Shown: positions 8,138-15,197 of the stretch, piece after piece | Position numbering within the stretch: position 1 is the first letter of the stretch | Layout: every line of letters starts with the position of its first letter | DNA from: CAVSIS01 sp963814875 | GTDB lineage: Bacteria > Acidobacteriota > Thermoanaerobaculia > Thermoanaerobaculales > Sulfomarinibacteraceae | Length of the DNA stretch: 38,529 nt | Reading direction: 5' to 3' | Assembly (NCBI GenBank): GCA_963814875.1 | Contig: CAWFFJ010000028.1 | Span: forward strand, 1-38,529 | Position numbers and translations under genes: made by a program | Notes under the pieces: generated by a model | The model's input: only the letters and a program-made list of their open reading frames with translations | Database searches by the model: none | Told to the model about the DNA's origin: nothing

Positions 8138-9622
8138 ATGCAGGTGCGGCTCGTGGTGATCGACGGACCCGAGACGGGGCGCAGCTTCACCTTCCGGAGT
8201 GCGGACTCGTTCCTGGTCGGGCGCTCGCCCAAGGCGCACCTGGTGCTCGACCCCAAGGCCGACCGCTACGTTTCGCGGGCCCACTGCCTGATCGACATCC
8301 GGCCCCCGAACCTGATCGTCAACGACCTCGGCAGCACCAACGGGACCTTCGTCAACGGCACGCGGGTCGAGCGCGCCATGATCGGCAACGGCGACGAGAT
8401 CCGGGTCGGCCGGACCTGCATCCGTGCGCTGGTCACCGAGGAGGATCCCGCCATCCGGCTGGCGACGCAGCCGATCATCGAGGTTCCTGCCGTGGCCCCA
8501 CGCGGCGCTCCGGCGGGACCTCCCCCCGGCGTGGCAGTAGGAGCGGGCGCAGCGCACGACGAGGGAACCGGCCCGCCAGGCGTCCTGGTCGCCGAGGCGG
8601 CAGCCCGTCTCGCCTGCTGGATCTGCGAACGGGAGCTCGGCCCGGTCGCGGACAGCGACGGGCGCGCAGCCGGCGTTCCGGACGCCATCTACCTGTGCGA
8701 GGCGTGCATGGGCGAGGTCGACCCGAAGGCGGAGAGCTTCGACGGCTACTCCGTGCTCGGCGAGATCGGGCGCGGCGGCATGGGGATCGTCTACAAGGCC
8801 ATCGACCAGGCGACACGAAGGGTCTGCGCGATCAAGAGGATCCGTCCCGATCGCCTGAACGACGAGCGCACATTCCGGCTGTTCGAGCGCGAGATGCGGG
8901 TGCAGTCGAAGGTCCGTCACCGCAATCTGGTGCGGCTCCTGGATCACCGCTGCGGCCCGGGAGGCTGCTACTTCGTCGTCGAGTACATGGCCGGCGGCGA
9001 CGCGGGCCAGCTCGTCGGCTCCGTGTTCCATGGTCCGGTCGAACCTCGTCTCGCGGTGGCGATCGCCCTCCAGGTGCTCGCAGGGCTCGAGGCGCTGCAC
9101 GCGCACGGCTTCGTCCACCGCGATCTCAAGCCGGCCAACATCTTGCTCAGCCGGCCGGCGTCGCACGGCTTCGGCGTCGCCAAGATCACCGACTACGGAT
9201 TGGCGAAGTCGTTCGAGGACGCCGGCCACTCCCTGTTCGACCTCACTCGGGAAGGCGAGGCCGCCGGGTCGCTCATGTTCATGCCGCCGGAGCAGATCCT
9301 CAACTACCGCTACGTGCAGCCGCCCGCCGACGTGTACGCGGTCGGCGCCACGCTGTACCACCTGCTGACTGGACGCTTCACCCTCGATGTTCCTGAGCTC
9401 GAGGCGCAGACCACCGCGAAGGCCGGCAGAGCGCGGAATCCCATCGAGGCCCTGATCGAGGGCGAGCCGGTCCCGATCCTCGAGCGCCGCCCCGATCTCC
9501 CGACCGCGGTTGCACAGGCGGTGGACGGCGCAGTGCAGAAGGAGCTCAGTGCGCGCATACGGACCGCCGCGACCTTCCGCATGGCGCTGCTCGAGGCGGC
9601 TCGGGCGGAGGGCTGGCTGTGA
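8138..9622 (+). CDS. FHA-domain serine/threonine protein kinase with zinc-ribbon-like linker
   Basis: A 494-residue cytoplasmic protein. The FHA domain (about 5-98) has GRS at 28-30, SRAH at 46-49 and STNGT at 66-70, the residues that bind phosphothreonine. A linker carries two CxxC pairs (160-163 and 187-190), a likely zinc ribbon. A Hanks-type kinase follows (204-490): glycine loop GRGGMGIVY (211-219), K233, E252, HRDLKPAN with D329 and N334. The metal-binding motif is DYG (352-354) rather than DFG, and APE reads PPE (383-385). All essential catalytic residues are present, so it should be active. Start ATG 8138 follows GGAGG at 8127-8131; the nearby ATG 8134 is out of frame. The stop overlaps the next gene's GTG (GTGA, 9619-9622), implying translational coupling. 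Confidence 0.92.
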   Translation: MQVRLVVIDGPETGRSFTFRSADSFLVGRSPKAHLVLDPKADRYVSRAHCLIDIRPPNLIVNDLGSTNGTFVNGTRVERAMIGNGDEIRVGRTCIRALVTEEDPAIRLATQPIIEVPAVAPRGAPAGPPPGVAVGAGAAHDEGTGPPGVLVAEAAARLACWICERELGPVADSDGRAAGVPDAIYLCEACMGEVDPKAESFDGYSVLGEIGRGGMGIVYKAIDQATRRVCAIKRIRPDRLNDERTFRLFEREMRVQSKVRHRNLVRLLDHRCGPGGCYFVVEYMAGGDAGQLVGSVFHGPVEPRLAVAIALQVLAGLEALHAHGFVHRDLKPANILLSRPASHGFGVAKITDYGLAKSFEDAGHSLFDLTREGEAAGSLMFMPPEQILNYRYVQPPADVYAVGATLYHLLTGRFTLDVPELEAQTTAKAGRARNPIEALIEGEPVPILERRPDLPTAVAQAVDGAVQKELSARIRTAATFRMALLEAARAEGWL

Positions 9623-12600
9623 CCGGCTTCGACTCCCGTGAGCACCGCGAGAAGCTCACCGGGCTCCTGCGCGCTCGGCGCTGGGACGACGCCCTGCCGC
9701 TGCTCGAGGAGTGGACCCGGCGCTTCCCGAATCACCTTCCGGGGTGGCTCGGACGCGCCCAGTGCCTCGAGAGGATGGGTCGGGCCGCAGAGGCGATGAG
9801 CTGCGCCCGCACGGCGGAGCAGCTCGACCCCGCCGACCGACGGGTCGCCGACCTCATCGCCCGGCTCGCCGCCTCGCTGCCGACCGCCGTCATCGCCGCC
9901 CCGGACGATGGCGCCAGCCGACAGCGGCCGCGCGAGCGGACCGGAAGCCCCACCTGCGCCGGAGGCGACCGCGCTCGACGCCGCCGAGCACGCCGTTCGC
10001 GCCAGCGACACCGTCGCGCCGGGAACGGCTGTCGAGGGCGGTCACTCCGCCACCGTCGTCGACGGTTCCGCCGACCACGAGACCAGCGGTGCGCCCGCGA
10101 CCCGTGTCGATCACCCGCACCGGACCGAGGCCTCCGCGCCGATCTCCGAGGGAAGCCCGGCACCCGTCGCACGCACCATCGGCGACGACAGCCGGCAGGC
10201 GGACGCCGCTGCGCCCTCGCGGACGGTCGCCGAGGACCGCCAGGCGCCGGTTCCCGCACGCGAAGCCCAGTGGCCGGTCGGCACCCTGGTCGAGGGCCGA
10301 TACGAGGTCCAGGGCGGCGTCCGCGGCGGGATGGGGACCGTCACCTTCGTACTCGACCGCGAGCTCGGCGTCCAGGTCGCCGTCAAGACCCCATCGCCTG
10401 CGGTGCTCGCCAGCACCAACGGCCGCGCTCGGTTCCTGCGCGAGGCGGAGGCGTGGATCGCGCTCGGGCTCCACCCCAACATCTGCACGGCCTTCTACGT
10501 GCGCGAGATCGGCGGCCTGCTGCGGCTGTTCATCGAGTATGTCGGCGGGGGCACGCTGACCGACTGGTTGCGCAACAACCCCGAGGCTCCGCTCAGCGAG
10601 CGCCTCGACCTCGCGATCCAGGTCGCGGCCGGGATGGACCACGCCCACACCTTTGCGTGGGAGGACGAGGACGGCCGCCGACAGCGCGGCGTGGTCCACC
10701 GCGACCTCAAGCCGGCCAACGTGCTGCTCGGACACGACGGGGTGGCGAGGGTGACCGACTTCGGCCTCGTCGGGCGCGAGGCGGAGCCAGCCGGCCCGCG
10801 AGTCCGAGGGCGAGCCGGAGGGCGGACCGGTCTCGACGGCCCCGCGTCCCGCTGAGACCGGAGGCGACAGCGTATGGCAAACCGTCACTGTCGGCGGCAC
10901 GGCGATGGGAACCCCTCCCTACATGGCGCCCGAGCAGTGGACCGGAGCCCACGCCGCAGGCCCTGCCGCTGACATCTACGCCTTCGGCTGCGTCCTCTAC
11001 GAGATCTTCTGCGGACGGCGGCCGTTCGCGATCGAGGAGTCGATGAGCAAGGCCGCACCGGCCGCGCAGAAGGCGCTGTGGCAGCGGCTCCACCGGGACC
11101 AGCAGGCGCCCCACCCGCGTGACCTCGCACCCGAGCTCGACCTCGCGCTCGCCGAGGTCCTCCACGCCTGTCTCCGAAAGGAGCCCGAGCGGCGCCCGCC
11201 GTCGTTCGCCCAGCTCGGTCTGCGACTGCGCGACCTCCACCGGCGCCTCCTCGGCCGACCGTCCCCCCGCCCCGAGCCCACCGCCGGAGAGCTGCGCGCC
11301 GACTCTCTCAACAACCGAGGCGTCTCGTACATGTTTCTGGACCGGCCGAGGCACGCGGAGCGTGCCTGGCGATCCGCGGTCGAGGCCGATCCCGGCCACG
11401 CCGGCGCCCGCTTCAACCTCGCCCTCTTCGGGTGGCTCCACCTCGGCGCCGGCGACGACGAGCTCGCACGGACCCTCGACGAGCTGCGCACCACCGAGGA
11501 GACAGGCTGGAGGGAGCACCTCCTCGCCGGCCGGGCGCTGCTGCGCCTCGGCCGCTTCCACGACGCGGTCGGCCGCCTCCGGCTCGCGGCCGACCACCCG
11601 GAGCACGCCCCGGAGGTCGCGCGGGACTTCGCGGCCGCGCTGGTCGCACTCGCGGCCGACAGCGGCGAAGGCGAGCTCTGGCAGCGGGCGGTCGACCTCC
11701 TCCGGCGCGAGGGCGGTACGCTGCGCGCTGACCCGAGGATGCTGGTGTGCTATGCCCTGGCCAGCTTGCGGTCTGGGAATGCCGCGGCCGCCGACCGGCT
11801 GTGGCAGGAGGCGCGACGGTTCGCTCCCGAGCTGCCCGACGATCTGGAGTCCGCCGCCGAGCGGATGGTCCCGACCGTCCTCATGGCCGAGCGCCTGTCT
11901 GCACCCTGCGCCAGGGTGAGCTTCGTTTCGGTGACACCGGACGGCCGCATCGGACTCGTCGGCGGCGAGTCCCGGACGGTGGCGGTGTGGGACCTGAGGC
12001 GCAACCAGCTGGTCCGCCAGCTCGAGCACCCGGACGGCGCGCGGGTGCGCTGCGCAGCGCTGACACCGGACGGCCAGCGCTGTCTGAGCGCCGCGGAGGG
12101 CGACGCGGTGACGGTGTGGGACATCGCCGGCGAGGCAGCGACCGGTCGGCTCCAGCTCCACTCCGGCCTGCTCGGATCACTGGCCATCAGCCACGACGGG
12201 CGGCTCGCCGCAGCGGTCGGCTCCGCCGGAACGCTGTTCACCTGGGACATGACCAACGGCCGCCGCGTTCTCGCGCTCAAGACCCACCCCGGCAACGCAA
12301 CCGCGCTGGCGCTCGACCGCGACGGCCGTCGCGCCGCGGTCGGTGGCGGCGACGGCCGCGTGGTGGTGGTCGACCTCGACGCCGGTCGCGAGTCCGCATC
12401 GTTTGCGGCCCACGACGGTGCGGTCACTGCGATCGCCATCGACTCCCGCACGGCCCGGCTGGTCACCGCGAACGAGCACGGCTCGCTGCGAACGTGGTTG
12501 GTCGACGGAGCTGAGCCTCTGCACGTGCTGCGCGGCCACAGGGGAGCCGTGCGCGCGCTCGCGCTTGACGCCGACTGCACCCGGTGTCTGTCCGCGGGCG

Positions 12601-14143
12601 CCGACCAGACCCTGCGCGTGTGGGAACTCGACTCCGGCGAGCCGCTATTCGCCTTGAGCCGCGACGAGCCGATCTCCACGGCCGCCGCTTCGGCCGACTG
12701 GTCCCAGGTCATGCTCGGGGTCGGGGCGGAGGTCCACCGCCCGCGCCTGCGCGGGGTCCGCGCCGAGGCGCCGAGCTGGGCTCTCGCCGTGCCCGTGACC
12801 TCGAGCGAGGCCGCCGAGCGCGGGCAGCGGTTCCAGAGCAGGATCGACACGGTCCGCGAGCTGATGAGCTCGCGAGACAGTACGATCAGGCACTGGCTGC
12901 GGTCGAGAGCGCGCGCAGCGTCGCCGGCTACACGAGGGCGCGCGAGGCGGTCGACCTCTCGGCGCGGATCGCGTCGCTGTTTCCCCGCGAGGGGCTGCGA
13001 GACGGCTGGCAGGAACGGGTCCTGGACGCGCACGACGGAGAGGTCGTCAGCGCCGCCATCTCGCCGCACGGGCCCAGAGCGCTCTCGGGCGGGCGGGACC
13101 GGCAGATCATCATCTGGTCGTGGCCGGAGGGCGGCCGGGAGGCGGTGCTCGAGACGCCGTCGGTGCCGCTCACGCTCCGGTTCCTCGCCGATGACCGCCA
13201 GATTGCGAGCGGCGATCTCGACGGGGTGGTGCGGGTGTGGGACCTCGAGGACGGCGAGCTGCTGCAGCAGCTCGGCGGCCACCAGGCGCGCGTCAACGCC
13301 GTCGCGCTCGACCCGCTCGGACGCACCGCCGTGAGCGCCAGTGACGACGGCACGGCGCGGGTGTGGGACCCGTCGACCGGCGGCTGCCGGCACGTGCTGC
13401 GCGGCCACCTGGGGCGGGTCCTCGCAGCGGCCGTCGGCCCCGACGGGCGCCTCGCGCTCACCGGAGGCGACGACGGCTCGCTCCTGCTGTGGGACCTGCT
13501 TTCCGGTCGGGGCGTCGGGGAGCTCGAGGGCCACACCAAGGCGGTGCTCGGCCTCGACTGGTCCAGCGACGGCCGCTTCGCGATCAGCGTCGGCGAGGAC
13601 GGCAGCGTCCGCCTGTGGGAGCTCGAGCGCAGGCGGTCGCTGAGGGTCCTCGACGAGGGCCTCACCGGTCCGCGCCGGGCGGTCCTGACGCCCGACGGGA
13701 GGTTCGCCCTGATCGGCGAGAAGAGCGGGCGGCTGGCTCTGTGGGCGCTACGATCTCGCACCTGCGAGCGGTCCTTCGAGGGCCACACCGGCGCGGTGAC
13801 TGCGCTCGAGATCGCGCGAGACGGACGGCGCGCGCTGAGCGCGAGCGCCGACGGCACTGCCCGGATCTGGCACCTCGACTGGCGCCCGCAGATGCGTCCG
13901 TTCGCCGAGTGGGACGACGCGGCCCGGCCGCACCTCGAGGTCTTCCTGGCGCAGCAGATCCCGCTCGCCGGCGGGGGCGCACTGCGCCCGGAGTGGAACG
14001 AGAACGACATCCAGCGGTTCGTGCGCGACCTCGGCGACCGCGGCTTCGGCTGGCTCCGTCCCGACGGTGTCCGACGCAAGCTCGCTAGAGATGGCCGCCG
14101 CGTGGGGAACGAAGGAACGCCCCGCACCGAGCCCGCTCGGTGA
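9619..14143 (+). CDS. Giant TPR-kinase-TPR-double WD40 protein, split by three frameshifts
   Basis: Four successive frames together read as one protein of about 1500 residues. The order is an N-terminal TPR-like helical region, an Ala/Pro/Thr-rich linker, a Hanks-type kinase, TPR-like repeats, a WD40 block of six to seven repeats, a helical hinge, a seven-repeat WD40 block and a short C-terminal domain. Frame changes fall near 9890-9960, 10797-10801 and 12860-12868. At each point the old frame turns into Arg/Pro-rich nonsense while the new one resumes the domain in register. Start GTG 9619 overlaps the FHA-kinase stop. The first segment (9619 to about 9900) contains MTGFDSREHREKLTG and ends in LIARLAASLPTAVIAAP. 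Either indel errors or real decay would explain this. No slippery site is visible. The pieces are described in separate entries. Confidence 0.75.
9908..10855 (+). CDS. Kinase N-lobe and catalytic-loop segment of the split giant kinase
   Basis: This frame holds a roughly 120-residue Ala/Pro/Thr/Asp-rich linker, then the kinase: WPVGTLVEGRYEV, glycine loop GGVRGGMGTV, VAVK lysine, LREAEAWIALGLHPNIC, HRDLKPANVLLG and TDFGLVGREAE. After EAEPAGP near 10797 the frame degenerates into Arg/Gly-rich sequence and stops at 10855. The continuation with ESEGEPEGG and MGTPPYMAPEQW lies one frame over. An automated caller would report this as a truncated kinase starting at ATG 9908. That ATG lies inside the linker, and the TPR part in the other frame leads straight into it, so I do not regard it as the true start. 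A kinase ending just after DFG would be inactive. Confidence 0.65.
   Translation: MAPADSGRASGPEAPPAPEATALDAAEHAVRASDTVAPGTAVEGGHSATVVDGSADHETSGAPATRVDHPHRTEASAPISEGSPAPVARTIGDDSRQADAAAPSRTVAEDRQAPVPAREAQWPVGTLVEGRYEVQGGVRGGMGTVTFVLDRELGVQVAVKTPSPAVLASTNGRARFLREAEAWIALGLHPNICTAFYVREIGGLLRLFIEYVGGGTLTDWLRNNPEAPLSERLDLAIQVAAGMDHAHTFAWEDEDGRRQRGVVHRDLKPANVLLGHDGVARVTDFGLVGREAEPAGPRVRGRAGGRTGLDGPASR
10801..12866 (+). CDS. Kinase C-lobe, TPR and first WD40 propeller segment of the split giant kinase
   Basis: Coding in this frame resumes with acidic linker sequence (ESEGEPEGG), then MGTPPYMAPEQW from ATG 10905, DIYAFGCVLYEIFCGRRPF and the rest of the kinase C-lobe. TPR-like repeats follow (NNRGVSYMFLDRPRHAERAW and AGRALLRLGRFHDAVGRL). 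From about 11910 a WD40 block begins: repeats end in VAVWDL, VTVWDI, LFTWDM, VVVVDL and LRVWEL, each preceded by a DGR-type turn. The sensible sequence runs to RIDTVRE near 12860; beyond that the frame is nonsense until a stop at 13334, where an ORF finder would end it (809 aa from 10905). The TPR and WD40 parts are protein-interaction platforms, probably recruiting substrates to the kinase. Confidence 0.7.
12860..14143 (+). CDS. Second seven-bladed WD40 propeller segment of the split giant kinase
   Basis: The frame picks up as ELARQYDQALAAVESARS, a helical hinge, then seven regular WD40 repeats: IIIWSW, VRVWDL, ARVWDP, LLLWDL, VRLWEL, LALWAL and ARIWHL mark the successive D strands. Seven repeats make one complete propeller. 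A C-terminal region with FLAQQIPLAGG and RFVRDLGDRGFGWLR follows and may be a small alpha-helical domain. The stop is at 14141-14143. The frame is open back to 12584, but that stretch is Arg/Gly-rich shadow of the first propeller. The end overlaps the HEAT-repeat gene by 77 bases if that gene starts at GTG 14067, so the two are probably co-translated. Confidence 0.7.
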   Translation, partial: ADELARQYDQALAAVESARSVAGYTRAREAVDLSARIASLFPREGLRDGWQERVLDAHDGEVVSAAISPHGPRALSGGRDRQIIIWSWPEGGREAVLETPSVPLTLRFLADDRQIASGDLDGVVRVWDLEDGELLQQLGGHQARVNAVALDPLGRTAVSASDDGTARVWDPSTGGCRHVLRGHLGRVLAAAVGPDGRLALTGGDDGSLLLWDLLSGRGVGELEGHTKAVLGLDWSSDGRFAISVGEDGSVRLWELERRRSLRVLDEGLTGPRRAVLTPDGRFALIGEKSGRLALWALRSRTCERSFEGHTGAVTALEIARDGRRALSASADGTARIWHLDWRPQMRPFAEWDDAARPHLEVFLAQQIPLAGGGALRPEWNENDIQRFVRDLGDRGFGWLRPDGVRRKLARDGRRVGNEGTPRTEPAR

Positions 14144-15023
14144 GCCGGTCCGCCGGATCGCGGCGACCCCCCACGCGCGCCTCCAGCGCCGCGCCTGGGT
14201 CCGCCGGGCCGCGATCGCTCTCGCGATCGCCGTGCCGCTCGTCCTGCTGGCGTCGCACCTCATGGGACGGCGCGACCTGCGCCTCGACCCTGCGCAGGCT
14301 CAGGCCCGACGGGCCCGCAACCTGGCGGTCCTCCTGGTTCCGGTCCAGATGGCGAAGCCGGGTCCATGCGATCCGAACCGCCTGGACACCTACCTCCACG
14401 ACTTCACCGAGATCACCGGCCGTCCCGGCGACCTCGGACGGGCGATCCACTGCCTCCAGGTGCTGGCCGACCCGCGCGCGGTCGCCCCCGTGCTCGACAT
14501 GGTCCGGCCGCCGCCGCCGAGCGGCCAGCCGGAGCTCGGCATCGGGTCCGACCCGCGCATGATCCGGCGCGCGGTCAAGGCCGCCATGACCGGAGGGCTT
14601 CCGATCCCGGAGCTGGTCGCCTCGACTCTCGCCCGCATCGGCGACCCCGCCGTGCCTGAGCTCGAGCAGGCGCTGTCCGATCACGACGATGCCGTGCGCT
14701 CGGCAGCGGCGATGGCGCTCGCCCTGGGTGGCTCGGAAGCGTCGGTCGACGCCATCCGCCGGGCCGCCGGGAACCATGCCGCGGACGTCCGCGTGGCGGT
14801 CGCCGAGGCGCTGCCGATTCTGATTGTCGGCGGTCACATCAGCTTGGCGGACGGGTTCGAGCTTGCCGAGGGATTTGCGCGGGACCCCGAGCCCAGCGTC
14901 CGCGCCGCTGCCGCCCGCGGCCTCCGCGTCTTCGCAGGCGCCCGCGCCAGTCGCCTGCTCGACAGGCTGGCTGCCGACGACGACCCGGGCGTACGCGACG
15001 CTGCTGCGCGATCGAAGGACTGA
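14067..15023 (+). CDS. Single-pass membrane protein with HEAT-like repeats
   Basis: A 318-residue protein from GTG 14067, or 310 from ATG 14091; neither has a strong ribosome site. An Arg-rich N-terminus precedes one membrane helix (about 47-66, AIALAIAVPLVLLASHL), then a mainly helical domain. From about residue 190 there are PBS/HEAT-type repeats: LARIGDPAVPELEQAL, DAVRSAAAMALALGGSEA, DVRVAVAEALPILI, PSVRAAAARGLRVFAG and PGVRDAAA. HEAT repeats form a solenoid that binds proteins. Overlap with the giant kinase suggests it is that protein's partner or membrane anchor, and possibly a substrate. With the positive-inside rule the repeats would be periplasmic, unless the protein is inverted. No enzymatic motif is seen. 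Confidence 0.75.
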   Translation: MSDASSLEMAAAWGTKERPAPSPLGEPVRRIAATPHARLQRRAWVRRAAIALAIAVPLVLLASHLMGRRDLRLDPAQAQARRARNLAVLLVPVQMAKPGPCDPNRLDTYLHDFTEITGRPGDLGRAIHCLQVLADPRAVAPVLDMVRPPPPSGQPELGIGSDPRMIRRAVKAAMTGGLPIPELVASTLARIGDPAVPELEQALSDHDDAVRSAAAMALALGGSEASVDAIRRAAGNHAADVRVAVAEALPILIVGGHISLADGFELAEGFARDPEPSVRAAAARGLRVFAGARASRLLDRLAADDDPGVRDAAARSKD

Positions 15024-15197
15024 GCCCCTTCGTGCACGACGTCTCCGGGCTCGCGGTGAAAGGCCCCAGGATATTCTCGGCATCTCCAGCGACGCCGTTC
15101 CCCGTTGAGCTGCTGGCACCGGTCGCCCGCTGCGGGAGCGCCCGCGACGACGCAGCCGGAATCGCGTCGCGAGCCGTGCGGTTTTGATCGTCGTCAT

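Noticed and set aside
10790..12870. Programmed frameshifting in the giant kinase
   Set aside because: No slippery heptamer or strong downstream fold was seen at either site, and three shifts in one gene would be unprecedented for this mechanism.
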